From positions 1,054,001 to 1,118,000 of the forward strand of contig JAITYX010000054.1 of assembly GCA_021018815.1 (NCBI GenBank): DNA of 64,000 nucleotides, in the 5' to 3' direction. The stretch is from Talinum fruticosum. Its lineage: Eukaryota > Streptophyta > Magnoliopsida > Caryophyllales > Talinaceae. Positions 34,039 through 45,733 of the stretch are shown piece after piece. Below the pieces are notes generated by a model, which was not told the DNA's origin, made no database searches, and saw only the letters and a list, made by a program, of their open reading frames with translations. Positions within the stretch are counted from its first letter, which is position 1; each line of letters opens with the position of its first letter. Position numbers and translations under genes: made by a program.

Positions 34039-36887
34039 CACATTCATTCATGGATCGTCATAATGGTTAATGGGTCCTTTGCATGGCCAAATCAATTAAA
34101 TTGTGAAAAACTGATTTATAAGTGCAATGAATTGTAAGCATCGTCTATTAATCGTAGAAACTTTTACTTTTAGTATAAATGTAAAGGCAATAACGTACCT
34201 CAGCGTGCCGAACACCTCAATTGTTGATTGTTTCGCAACACAATTTCAATTCGATTTCTATTTCCAAAACGAATCTACTTTCGTAGATTACTAGTCTTTT
34301 AACAATATTTATATGCATTTACGATCACCAAACTTTTACTTTTCGCGTACCTATCCATATTGTTTCCTTTTGATTTCGACATTCATACATTTCCCGAAAT
34401 AAGCTATTGATGATATAGTTTGAATTTGTATATAACAATTGATGAGTTTACTTCCCCATTCTTTTAATATAACTCAAGTTTGACCTTTTGCTTCTATCAC
34501 CTCTAGTCCGTGCTTAATGTAGCTTAACCTTAATTGTACCAATCGTTTCATCCGGTATGCCTACATATCCACTTATATGTAACCAAATATACTTCTTACT
34601 TAAGATGTCGATTTGGTTTTCCAATTTTCTAAAAATTTTGGCAGAGTTTCGTTTGAAACATGGCTCTAACCATTAGGCTAAAAGCCTTAAAAACCTCGCA
34701 TAAAATCCACAATAAAACTCAACGAGCCACATGCTCGGAGTATACAACTCAATGGTCATACACCTGGAGTATATTTACAATCACAAAAACCAAGTTTCAT
34801 ACCAAGTATACAAACCAAGTTACAATCTCGCCAATATTCTCATTTTCTTGTGCTCATGAACTTTTCGATTTTTGATCAAGACAAGAACCTTCATACATAT
34901 ATATTTATAGCTAAGGCTTCGGTTAAGCAATTTAATCATAAAATCCCGATTATCGGGAGATGGCTCCGTACGATTAATTCATTTATGAGTAGTACCAATA
35001 ATCGGTTAATGATTTAGTGGGTAACAGCATGTAATAGTGAAACTTATCAATATTTACATGTTAACATTTAAACATTTTGAAAAGTGCGGATAGTAACGTA
35101 CTGAGGTAGTTGTTCGTTTTCCTTTAAATATCATTTTTCGTTCTTTTCCTCAAACATGTAGTTTCGTTGCTTTTCTCAAATTGGGTTAAATGTGAAATCG
35201 AATGGTGGTGGCTCGGTGGTGGAGTTCCCGCCACGTGAGAGGTTGGTTGGCGGCGCCAGCGCCGGCGGAGGGGTCGATCGGCAGCCGAGGGCGGCCAAGA
35301 GGCGGCGCCTGTCCCGACCGGGCAGCAGCAGCGGCAGGGCTGTCCCGCCTCGCCTGTCGTGAAACAAAGGAAAAAGGGGAGAGTAGGAGGTGCTGGCGGT
35401 AGAGAGGGGGCACCAGCAGCACCGGCGTTCAGCCGGGTGGTGGCGATAGCGGCCGACGAGGCCTGTCGGCAAGTGACGAGCAGCAAGGGGCAGGATGCCC
35501 TCGCTAGGCGCAGAGCAGAGCAAAGAGGAGGGAGACAGGGGTGTCGAGTGGCGGCCGAGGCGCTGGTGGCAGCCTTCTCGCGGCGGAAGAGGCCGGCGAT
35601 CGATGGTCGGCGGTGGCAGCACAGGCAGCGGTGAAGGGGGAGAGGAAAGAGAGGTGAGAGTGAGAATGAGAGGGGAATGAATGATATTTAGTTGCTTTTC
35701 AAGCTCATTTCCCTCCTTCCTCGATTTTTCCCAATGTATATCACACATTTGGCTAATTTTTTTTCCCCATTATAACAATTCAATTTTATATATCGTTTTA
35801 TTTTATTTCTCTTTACTTTTTAATTTAAACTATTCGAATTCGTAATGAAATTATTCGGACATATACACATTTCGTAGTATGAACGTAAATTGTACGAATT
35901 ACCTATTATTATTTATGATTATCAAGTTTGTTCACATCTTTTATTTCGTTTTCATATTGTGCACAGTTCACTCGCTCTTAAGCAATATTAAGACGATAAA
36001 ATGCAAATTTAAAATAATTAATTACGATTAAGTTTCGGTGTGTTACACAGTTGAATCTCTTTTTGAGCTTGTTGTTGCGAAACATTCTTCCGAAACCAGC
36101 TACAATAATGGCTAACACATCTTCATCGTCTATGGATGAGTTAGATAGAAACCCTTCTTCATCAATGCTTTTTGTGCAAAGCCTTTCTTCCGATTTGGTT
36201 CATCCGACTCATCTTGAATATGTATTTCATGAGTCAAGAACTTGCCAATCACATCATCTAACTTTAATTTGCTCAAATCTTGTGCTTCCGCAATTGTTGT
36301 AACTTTTGGTCTCCATTTGTGCTTTGGAAGACTTCGAGTATCTTTCGACTCGCCTCTTCCTCTCGAGTAGTTCTTGCCTAATGACTTCAAGTTGTTCAAG
36401 ATCTTAGAGAATCCGATGTACATATCTTTAATTCGTTCTTCCGGCAAGCAAATTGAATAACTCGTACTTGTGAACATACTGATTTTTGATTGTCCGACCC
36501 GACTAATGCCTTCATAGGTTGTCACTAGTGTGTCCATATTTCTTTAGTAGTCTCACAGGCAAAGATATGCTTGAATTCATCCGGGTCCAGGATATATAGC
36601 ATTATATTGTGTGCTCGAAGTTCTTTGAATACTTGGTTTTCTCAGCGGGAGTGAATTCTTCTTTAGGCTTGTCTTGGCCGACTCCTTCGATGTCCTTCTT
36701 GGGAGTGTAGTTTCCTTGTTGAACGATCTCCCATATTTCATAATCATGGTCTTTTAAAAAGACCTCCATCATTCTCTTCCAATGGGCAAAGTTTAACCCA
36801 CTCGAAGAAGCGTGGTTTGTTTTATGGTCTTATCTCGGACATGATCGTGATCCACAAGAATGTTAATTCTTATAGAGCATGGAACTC

Positions 36888-36899
36888 GCTCCGATACGA
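36888..36899 (-). other. Copia primer-binding site
   Basis: Reverse complement reads TCGTATCGGAGC, two or three mismatches from the tRNA-iMet complement used by copia elements. It starts about two bases inside the 5' LTR. Confidence 0.75.
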
Positions 36900-36901
36900 A
36901 T

Positions 36902-37986
36902 TGAAAAATCCCGGAGGGTTAGATATACCCTAAGTGGGGTTGAATAGGGTATTTTAAAATTTTGAGGCATCCGATCGACCGAGAGCCAAGAGGTCGATAT
37001 ATGAAAAACAAATAGACAAAAAGTAAATGGGACAATGTAAGTTTGTTTGTTCACAATCTTGGACCAGATCGAAATATCTCGGGTTAGTGACTCGCTAGGG
37101 TTTCCTCCCTTAGGATTATCATCTACTTTTCTTATTGCTCGACCGTCGACAAGTTCTTCACTTAACTTTCTGACCGACCTTTTGAGTACACTTACTCTCA
37201 AGGCCCACCGCTCACACTTCTCTCAAGTGTTACAACTCACAAAGAAGTCTTCCCAGGACTCTTTGTTATAGCTCACAAAGTATCCGACTTTGCTATAAGA
37301 ATCATCTCGAGTAAGCACAATTACAAGAGAATAAGATAAGATATGAAATGTATTCTCTTTCTTGTTTGATCTACGTCTTGGCTTGTGTTTTTTTTTTTAT
37401 AGCTTTCCCTTCATTTGGTGGACCGTTGAAGTTACCGTTGGAGATTTGATCTTCTCTCGATTAACTTGGTAACTTGATCTTGGCAGAATCCGATCGCTGG
37501 TCGAATCTTGATTCTTTCCAAGTTTGACTTGTCTCTTGATTTGCTCATGTATCTTTGAATGTTTATCCCGCCTTAGCAACCTTCAATCATCGCTTAATTT
37601 ATGTGGTTGCATTTTTCTTATACTTACAATGAATAAGGGCATGATGTGACTGATATCATTCCAAAAATAAGATCAATGAAATCGTGGAAAGATTATGATT
37701 TTATGCAATAAAATCATACCATAATATGTTGCAATATATCTGAGATTTGTGAGATCATAATAAGTATAGAATCTTTCCTTAAATCAAAGATTTAGTATAA
37801 AGCCAAATAAGGAAATAATTTCGAAGAATAAAATCCGATGCATAAAGAGTAATATAAGGGATATTTATGGAATGCATATAGCTACTCGAATATTTGCCTT
37901 GAGTACAAAATACATTAAAGCTCAACGAGGTCGGATAAACCAATAAATGAACTTGTCCGACCGATCGATTTATCATCCGACTAACG
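36902..37986 (-). repeat. Copia 5' LTR
   Basis: Begins TGAAAAATCCCGGAGGG and ends CCGACTAACG on the plus strand. Direct copy of 29,865-30,935. The last base differs from the expected CA end, a likely point mutation. Confidence 0.9.
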
Positions 37987-40116
37987 TAACATACAACCAA
38001 ATTTAGAGAACAGTCCATATTCTCGTCCGTATTTAAGGTGTTTGAACTCCTCATGATTTCCCCTTAAGGTTGTAAAAGGTCACCTATATCGGTATGTGTT
38101 TGACCCAACTTATAAGGTGTGGGTAAGGCATGGAGAAGAGGAGTCTCGTGAATAATGGCATACGAGAGGAAGATGAAGGGTATGATGAAAATGAAGCCAG
38201 CAGTATGGAATTAGAAGATCGACCTAAGGATCCGGTTTGTGGAGTAGAACCCGAATTAGTATATCAACCACATGTATTGGAGCAATTGTTAGCTGATTCG
38301 GATAAGCCTCTTTACCCATGGTGGTGATAAATATACCTATTTATTAGCTGTGTTGATGTTGATGAACTTGAAAACGGCTAATGGCTAGAGTGACAAAAAT
38401 TTCATGGACTTGCTGAGTGTGCTTGAAGATATACTCCGAGAAGGCAATGTCCTTCCCAATCGTACATATGAGGCGAAGAGGATGTTATGTCCTATGGGCA
38501 TGGGGTATAAGAAGAAGATACATGTCCGCTTCAATGATTCCATATTGTACCTAAAAGAACATGCACATAGACAACACAAAATGAAAAACATCGATGGAGA
38601 GAGTGTTGAGGGACCTCCCGCAAAGGTGTTGTGATACTTGCCGATAATACCAAGGTTTAAGCGCTTGTTTTCAAGTGAAATTGATGCTAAGAACTTGATA
38701 TGGCATGCCGACGTAAGAGTCTCGTGATGACAAGCTACGTCACCTCGACGATTATCCTCAATGGAAAAAATTGATCCATTATTCTCGGAATTTGGTAGGA
38801 AGCCACTGAATCTACGTTTGGGTCTTTGTACGGACTGGAATAAACCCCCATGGTGACCTTAGTAGCAAGCACAACAATTGGCTTGTTCTTTTGGTTATTT
38901 ACAACCTACCATCGTCGTTGTATATGAAGCGTAAGTACATTATGTTGTTCATGCTCATTTCTGGGCCGAAGTAGCTGTAAATTGATATAGATGTGTACTT
39001 GGCCCCTCTTGTAGAAAGTTTCAAGTTGTTATGGGATGAAGGTGTGTCGGTTTATGATGCATACCGTGAAGAGCAATTTACATTGCGAGCTATGATCTTC
39101 ACCACAATCAATGACTTTCCCGCGTACGGAAACTTATCCTGATACACCGTTAAAGGCCATAAGGCATGCCTCATTTATGCAGAGGGTACTTGCTCCTATC
39201 AACTTAAGCACGGAAAAATACGGCCTACCTTGGACACCGAAAGTTTCTTCCCTTTTCCCATCAATATCGTAAGAAAAAGAAGGGTTTCAATGGTAAAACT
39301 GGATGGATTATGCTCCAACTCCATTAATAAGACATCAAATATATGACCAAGTGAAGGATCTTGATGTGGAGTTCGGCAAGCCATAGCGAGGTCAATCTGA
39401 AAATGGTGTATGGAAAAAGATATCGATACTTTTTTATCTTCCATATTGGAAAGAGTTGTATGTGAGACATAGTCTTGATGTAACGCATATAAAGAAAAAA
39501 CATCAATGAAAGTCTCATTGGCACTCTTTTGAACATACCAGGGAAGACCAAGGATGGAGAGAAAGCACGACTCGACATGTATGAAATGAGAATACGAGAG
39601 GAATTAGCACCACAACCAAAGGGGAAGAGAACTTATTTTCCTCCGGTGTCTTACACATTGAGTAGAAGAGAAAAACAATGATTGTGTGAGACCTTGAAGA
39701 AACTCAAAGTGCCACAAGGATATTCTTCAAACATCAGTAAGACTCGTTTAGATGTTTGATTATAGATTAATTGGCCTTAATTGTCATGCTTTGATGCAAC
39801 AAATAATGTCGATTGCTATCCAAGCCATGATGCCGAAACATGTCATACAAGTCGATCACAAGACTTTGCTTCTACTTCAATGCAATATGTAGCAAAGTCG
39901 TTGATTTGGAGAAATTGGATGATCTTCGACACGATGTGATCATTACATTGCACCAACTTGAGATGTACTTCCCATCTTCTTTTTTGATATCATGGTGCAC
40001 CTAGTTGTCCATTTGGTGAGAGAAGTGTGATTCTCGTGGCCTAGTTTACCAATGGATGTACCCTTTTGAACGTTTTATAAAAATTCTCAAAGGGTATATT
40101 CGAAATCGGTACCGAC

Positions 40117-40759
40117 TAGGGATGGCAAGTGGGTCCTGGACCCGACCTGCACTCGCTGCACTCCAACCCATTTAATCGGGTCCGGGTCTAAAAATTTGGA
40201 CTCGATGGGTCCGGGTCCGGTCCGGGTCTCAAAAATAAGACCCACACCCGACCCGAGACCCGTTTAAGACTCGATCACTAATTTTATTTTTTTAAAAATT
40301 CTAACAAGCAGTATTCATACAAATTTGGACCCGATGCAATTTGGAAACCCTTCCCACAATTTGTTATTAAGCTTTGATGGACTTTGAACTTTATGGTGTC
40401 AAACCTTGATGAACTTTGTGTTTAATATATTGGTGTATTTGGTTTGTTGAACTAAGTTTTTGATTTGTACAATAGGTTGGTTGATAGATAGGTTGGTATA
40501 ATACTAAAGAGGTTATATGTAACAAAATTACTTGTAAATTTACAATAATATTAAAATATGGCACAAAATACCGATTTTTAAACTCATTTATGATAAAAAT
40601 ATACTAGACCCATTTAAGACCCGTGGACCCGCCGTGTCCGGTCCGGGTCCAAATTTTACAAACCCACCAGGTCCGGGTCGGGTCCGGGTCCAAGTTTAAA
40701 AAGTTAAATGGGTCCGGGTCCGCCGGACCCGACCTGCACCCGACTCATTGTCATCCCTA
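40117..40759. mobile_element. hAT-type MITE, copy A (643 bp)
   Basis: Starts TAGGGATGGCAA and ends GTCATCCCTA, short terminal inverted repeats. Flanking 8-mers GTACCGAC (40,109-40,116) and GTACCAAC (40,760-40,767) differ at one base, the 8-bp target duplication of hAT elements. Both subterminal regions carry many copies of GGGTCCGGGTC or its complement. The AT-rich core matches copy B at 47,473-48,065. It interrupts the DUF4218-type part of the CACTA A transposase. Confidence 0.9.
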
Positions 40760-41767
40760 GTACCAACCTGAAGCATGCATTGTTGAGTCATACACAACCG
40801 AGGAGTGTGTCAAGTTTTGCTGTGAATACTACCCCCAAATGGAAGTTGTTGGTATTCTAAAATATCGATTTATGGGGAGGATCAGCAAGGTGGGAAACCG
40901 GGACCGACGATTCTAACAATCGGTTGGGATATGAGGGATTAAGCACATCTTTATATTGTACAAAACAACGATAAAGTGCAGCTCGCTCATTAATGAGCAC
41001 AAATCCCTCATAAGGAGACAAGTACTAAAGAAAAATGAGACGTGGGTACCGACCCATCATAATCGCACATTTATCAATTGGTTCGTAGATAGAGTCATCA
41101 CTAGCCAATTGGAAGAATCACGAGAACATATCTCGTAAACATTACTAAGCTTGGTTAAAGGGCTGCAGCTTGGAAGTCATAATTCATATCTTACCATGGG
41201 TATGACATCAATGGATACTCTTTTCACACACAAAGCGAAGATAATAGGAGCACCTCGTAAAATAGTGGGATCACATTGGAGGCTCATGCACTTCATGTTT
41301 CCAGCTATAAGGACTAAAATCTCGTTGTAGCTAAAATGTCATATTATGGAGTCATTGAGGAGATGTGGGAGTAAAACTATGTTGACTTCTATGAGCCCGT
41401 TTTCCGGTGCAAATTGGTTGACAATAACAACAAGATCCGAGTTGATGAGATGGGATTCATGATAGTCGATCTCACAAGAGAAGGGCTTCAAGGGGATCAA
41501 TTCGTTATGGTATCTCAAGCAAGACAAGTGTTCTACGTTGATGACCCAATCAATAATAAGTGGTCTATTGTTCTTTAAGGGAACAGATAAGTTGCTGGTG
41601 GGGATGGTGAAGATGTATGTGAGTTTGTTGAGGAAACCCCACCCTTCTCCTTAGGAATGCTTGTCGAAAATGAGGATGCCAATTTTGAAGAATTGTATTT
41701 AAGGGTTGATCATCAAGAGCGCATATATATTGAAGATAAGTCCAACGGAGGGGAAAAAAGGGCATAA

Positions 41768-43140
41768 ACCATGTAATTATATCAACTTGGCACGAGCATT
41801 ATTGTATAACAATTTTTATTCCGAACGATATCCATATTGTTGCTTGTTTTAGAAATTACCGCTTGTTTTTCATTATTTTTGACTTGTAGTATTCATGTAA
41901 CGTATCATTGTTCGATAAGGATTAAAATAAGGACTAAGCTGTCCAATGGAAGAGTTGAATGCTTTTTAGTTGAGAAGCGGAAGCTGAAATTAGCGATCAA
42001 TGTTAGTTTTGATTTCCTTTCCCATTTTATAATCTTTTTATGTTTGTTTTGTTTCTTATGGAGAATTTGTTACTTTATGTACCTGAATTTTGTAGAAGAT
42101 AATTGTTCGGTGAGGGTCGAACGACTAAACTTTTTCGTATAATGTTTCTAGTGGATAATTGTTGGTTAACGCTTTTCGCTTTTGATCGCTAATCTCGGCT
42201 TGCTTCTCAACAAGGAATTTTTGGTATAAATTTAGATGAAGTGATTTATACCACGAAATTCCTTGTTGAGAAGCAGGAGTGAGAATAGCAACCAAATGTT
42301 AGCGTTGATGTCACTTTCTAATTTATGATCCTTCTATGTTTGTTATGTTTCTTGTGGATAAGTTGTTGCTTAATGTTTTCTTCAATTTTTATGTGGACAA
42401 GAACTTCATGTAATGTATTGATGAGAGGAGCATCATTTTAGGACAATGACAAAGGAAATAGAGATTGCTCGGTGAGATGTCCTATTTGTGTATTCCTTTT
42501 CAAGATTTATGTTAAAAATTCCATCTCTTTCTCTTGAAACTTTATGGTTTAAATGATTTCAATATTTATGTCAAATGGTTCATCTCTATTTGCTCAAATT
42601 TATGCTTTTTAGTAGATTGAGTTATGTGCTTATTTTTATGAATATATTTCTTACTTGGAGTTTGTGCATTGGTAGCGTGGGTAGCAAATATGATGTATAT
42701 ATGTTGTCCAGGCTACCAATACAATAACTCCAAACAAGTAATATCATCATAAAGACAATCACATAACTAAATATCCTACAAAAGCATGAATTTGGGTAAA
42801 TAAAGATTTTCCTTTTGACATAAACATTGAAATCAGTATATACCACAAAGTTTCAAGGTGAGAGATGAAAATTTTGGCATAAATACTGAAAGAAGAGTAC
42901 TCTTTTTATTATATTTCATATCTTTGTAATATATTCTTTAGTGGAACTTATTGTAAAATATGAAATTGTGTTGTCGAACTTGTTAAAGATGAAACATGTT
43001 GTGGTTGTAGTAATGTGGGAAATTTTTGTAATATTGGAACAATTAAGGTTGTTGATGGTTGCTATGTAAGTTGTGATGTATTTTATAGTGTATTTTATAA
43101 ACGAGGTATGGAAAAACAAAAAAATTGTAAAAAAACTCCG
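41768..43140. other. Non-coding CACTA A 3' region
   Basis: No second transposon gene was recognised. The only structure is a 31-32-bp inverted repeat at 42,201-42,275. Confidence 0.45.
42201..42275. repeat. Short hairpin, arms 31-32 bp
   Basis: TGCTTCTCAACAAGGAATTT begins the left arm (42,201-42,231). The right arm (42,244-42,275) is its reverse complement with two mismatched positions and a one-base bulge; the loop is 12 bases. Confidence 0.9.
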
Positions 43141-43427
43141 GACCTATGATGACGTCTCTTACCTAAGAACCATCATCATATATCCTAGCCTAACATTTTG
43201 GTAGAACAGGGGGATTTGTGCCAAGACGTATCAACCGTTTATATGTTAACCTATTACTACGGATCCTTAGAAAGAATTGTAGTAATAGTTTATATAGGTT
43301 ATCTTTTACTACGATTTTGAACCGTAGTAAAAGATGCCTACATACAACGACGACCACATAGACGATGCCCGATAACCGTAATTAAAGGTCATTTGAACCG
43401 TAGTTAAAAGTAGTTCCTATAATAGTG

Positions 43428-44035
43428 ATATCTTTCCTTCTATCCACGTACCAAAAAAATGGTTTTATTTCTAATTATAATTCTCTATCAATTTTCTCCA
43501 AATCTAGAGCCATATTCTTGGATAACCGTAACTAAAAATGTGGATTATCCCTTCACACTTCTCATCGATTCCAAACCCATTTCTCAAAATCTCAATCATT
43601 TCAAGAATTCTCAACTTTACAATCACATAAAGTCAACATTGCCATATATTCTTCCCCCCATTTTCCTAATATTCACCCACAGTCCAATCGTCCATAAAAT
43701 CAATGTCTTACTCATGAATCTCAAACTTAAATAACTCAAAACATTCAATTAACCAATCTCATTACGAACTTTAATTTCACAAATAATTCAAAACGAGAGA
43801 GAGAGAGAGAGAGAAGTTGGATACCAAGAAGCAAACATCCGAGAGAGAGATAGAAAGAGAGGCTACTAAGAGAAGGAGGCAGTAACGTATGATGACAGAC
43901 GGCGGCGGCAGTGGTGACGATGACAAATAGGGTCCCGAAACTAGCCGCCTAGACAGCTTGGAAGGTATAGTGGTTTGCATCTATACCCACTAAGAGAAAG
44001 AGATAGAACCTGGGCAAATGACTCGAGAGAGAGAG

Positions 44036-44088
<53 letters not shown>

Positions 44089-44486
44089 CGTCTTCAGCAG
44101 AGGCGTCATCGGCAAGCATTGAGTGAAAGGGATATAGAGGAGAGTGTTTGTTAGAGGAGAGGTGAGGAGCGAGAACGCGAGTTCTGTTTGATCACATTGC
44201 CTACTTATTGTTTTTAATTTTATGAAACGTGATCTAAAAACCATAGTAAAAAGTCCTTGGATGACCCATTACTATGGTTGGCCCGACAACCATAGTAATA
44301 GGTGAATTTTTCCACGGTTGTCAAGCCAACCATAGTAATAGGTCAAGCCAAAGATCTTTTACTACGGTTCTCCCTTAGAGTTGTAGTAAAGGTTTGTGAA
44401 ATATTACAAAAATGTCATTATCTTATTTTTTGCTCATGATCATTGTAAAAGACCCGTAGTGAAAAGTTTTTTATTGTAATAGTTGG
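43428..44486. mobile_element. Second CACTA-type terminal segment with GA-rich tract
   Basis: From 44,220 to 44,450 there are paired motifs ACCATAGTAATAGG / CTATTACTATGGTT and TTTTACTACGGTT, like the subterminal repeats at 43,240-43,427. The right edge ends near TTTTTTATTGTAATAG, reminiscent of a degraded inverse CACTA end. It may be the true right end of CACTA A or a separate non-autonomous copy. Purine-rich runs at 43,795-43,814 and 44,025-44,085 lie between. No gene. Confidence 0.4.
44025..44085. repeat. (GA)n microsatellite
   Basis: Near-pure GA run interrupted by one GGCA at about 44,037-44,040. Confidence 0.95.
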
Positions 44487-45687
44487 GGGGATTAGTCCTC
44501 TTATTATGGTTGTGTATGTAGAGGAGATCACCTTTACATATCCAATAAACCCTATGTATGTCATGTAATAAGACATTTTATTAGTGTTTTGTTTTAGCCA
44601 AATTATTATGATATGCATTTTAAAATTACTAAATTTAAAGAGTTCAATTTATTATGAATTTTGAAATTGTAGTATATCTCAACTATGCTGCTGATTACCA
44701 ATAATGCTCTAATCATACCTGCTTAGCATACTATGCAAATTATGAATAGAAAGTAACTTTACACAATTTACAAATGCTAATATCCTTCTACTATTTAATT
44801 ATACTATTTTTTAAAATTTAATGCTATGATAATATAGTTTCTTAAATAGAACAAGGCACATAAGGGGTGCCTTATAACAAAATATTTATCATTATACATT
44901 ATAATTTTAAAAGCATATCATGTTGGGGACTTGTAGGACAAGAGTTCAATGAAAGGACTACTATGAGGCTGTTTGGATTGAAGTTTCTCTTAAAAACTTT
45001 ACTCATCCGATGTGCAATAGGTTTCCCAAATAAATCTTTAAAACATGATATCTTCGCTACACTCGTATTGTACTTACAAGTGTAGGCAATAGTGCCTTAA
45101 GAGGAGAACGAAATTCCAAGGCGTACATTCTATTGAATAAAATCTTACTTCATGCCACTCAAGACATACCAGGCATATGCCACAACGTTCCATATTTATA
45201 AGGGTAACATACCTCTTCAAAAAAGCACACATTTTTCACTTAATTAATCTCAACTATTGAATTAAATCCAATGATACAAATGAAATGGCACTAAGTTAGT
45301 TATTTAACCAAAATAACTATCACATTTTCACAAGTATCAATTAAATTGACAAAATTAGGTGCTGAAACAGCATGTACATTCACGCAAACAACTACTACTA
45401 ATTAAAGTAAATGATTGACTATCGTTGACCCAGCTTTGAATCCATGCATATGCTATATTGACACTTAATTATATTTTCATTTTTGTGGGGAAATAACTCC
45501 AACATATCACTCATAGTCACAATCTTAGTTGTCGCATTGAGTCACGGGAAATAACTTATCACCGCTTATCAAAACACACACATGCATCAAGATGAGGCAC
45601 CTCATGACTCACCGTCAAAAGCTACAAAATTAATTGATTTAGGCAAACTCAACAAACTTCCCCTCTTTTGGCATACTAATTCCCTCT
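44487..45687. other. Upstream region of GDSL gene 2
   Basis: AT-rich sequence with no recognised gene or transposon end. The proximal part should hold the promoter of GDSL gene 2. The 72-codon reading frame at 44,867-45,085 is not recognised. Confidence 0.5.
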
Positions 45688-45696
45688 ATATATAAT
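45688..45696 (+). promoter_or_regulatory. TATA box of GDSL gene 2
   Basis: TATATATAA lies 38 bases before the chosen start codon at 45,734, so the leader would be very short (roughly 10-20 nt). Two other ATGs (45,697 and 45,718) fall before the start but are out of frame; the first opens a 64-codon overlapping frame. Confidence 0.6.
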
Positions 45697-45733
45697 ATGT
45701 GTGTGCCATTTGTGCTGATGAAATATACCCAAA

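Larger units (their letters stand above)
33051..36047 (-). mobile_element. Ty3/gypsy-type solo LTR (~3.0 kb) nested in copia gag
   Basis: Starts TGTAACGCCCCAATACG and ends GGTGTGTTACA on the plus strand. Flanking 5-mers CAATT (33,046-33,050) and CAGTT (36,048-36,052) agree at four of five bases. It interrupts the copia gag reading exactly between two recognisable gag segments. No internal coding region, so solo LTR. The CT-rich side of the leader-like block (35,180-35,690) is on the minus strand, and the minus-strand 3' end (TTGGGGCGTTACA) resembles the plus-strand 3' end of the solo LTR ending at 17,107, which sets the orientation. GC-rich reading frames here, Ala/Pro/Arg-rich, are not genes. 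Confidence 0.8.
32160..36540 (-). pseudogene. Copia gag, split by a solo LTR
   Basis: Gag forms the virus-like particle of the retrotransposon. The minus-strand reading at 36,537-36,130 carries the core UBN2-type gag region: LPEERIKDMYIGFSKILNNL, then SLGKNYSRGR, then SLPKHKWRPKVTTIAEAQDL and LSKLKLDDVIGKFLTHEI. The solo LTR follows at 36,047-33,051. Beyond it, 33,050-32,890 shows a zinc-knuckle-like remnant (LFGSPDHLIKDSP, with Ser where the last Cys is usual), then a basic Lys/Glu-rich stretch. At 32,700-32,340 comes a coiled-coil-like segment ending near LILGSQSISYKK, and WVPKG near 32,220. Frame changes are frequent, so it is not functional. Confidence 0.75.
29865..37986 (-). mobile_element. 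Ty1/copia retrotransposon with two LTRs and gag only
   Basis: Two LTRs of 1,071 and 1,085 bp bound the element in minus-strand orientation. The primer-binding site lies just inside the right LTR at 36,888-36,899; on the minus strand it reads TCGTATCGGAGC, close to the initiator tRNA-Met complement TGGTATCAGAGC. The polypurine tract region (minus strand AAAAAGGTAGAGAT) abuts the left LTR at 30,936. Flanking 5-mers are CAACA (29,860-29,864) and TAACA (37,987-37,991), one mismatch. After removing the nested solo LTR (33,051-36,052) the element is about 5.1 kb with an interior of about 3 kb that codes for gag pieces but no pol motif. It inserted into codon 28-29 of the CACTA A transposase gene. 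Confidence 0.85.
29780..41767 (+). pseudogene. TNP2-type CACTA transposase, split by a copia element
   Basis: TNP2 proteins are the transposases of CACTA elements. The start codon and first 28 residues (MDRAWVYSDSKSVEYRDGV...) lie at 29,780-29,864, matching the N-terminal Transpos_assoc domain. The copia element then intervenes and the sequence resumes at about 37,992. Fragments in order: SDKPLYPW (about 38,300), LREGNVLPNRTYEAKRMLCP with KIHVRFNDSILYLKEH (38,430-38,570), ESFKLLWDEGVSVYDAYREE with AMIFTTINDFPAYGNLS (39,010-39,140; core of Transposase_21), a DUF4218-type end with EECVKFCCEYYPQMEVVGIL (after the hAT MITE, 40,800-40,860), and a DUF4216-type segment with YVDFYEPVFRCKLVDNNNK (41,340-41,530). 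The gene closes with TAA at 41,765-41,767. Many stops and frame changes make it inactive. Confidence 0.85.
29068..43427 (+). mobile_element. CACTA (En/Spm) transposon A, interrupted by copia and hAT insertions
   Basis: A CACTA-type left end (CACTACAAAAAATAACAAG) starts at 29,068, about 700 bases before a TNP2-type start codon. The coding region continues, after the copia insertion, to 41,767. At 43,240-43,427 there are repeated words of the type TTTTACTACG and CCGTAGTAAAAG, typical subterminal motifs, ending in AATAGTG, the inverse of CACTATT. The two ends do not match each other well, so either end may belong to another CACTA copy. The 1.4 kb between gene end and the subterminal repeats (41,768-43,140) has no recognised gene. 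The interior is firmly CACTA; the exact borders are not. Confidence 0.65.

Noticed and set aside
35124..35748. Several 66-190-codon Ala/Pro/Arg/Ser-rich frames on both strands
   Set aside because: These overlap in all frames in the GC-rich part of a solo LTR, where stop codons are rare by chance.
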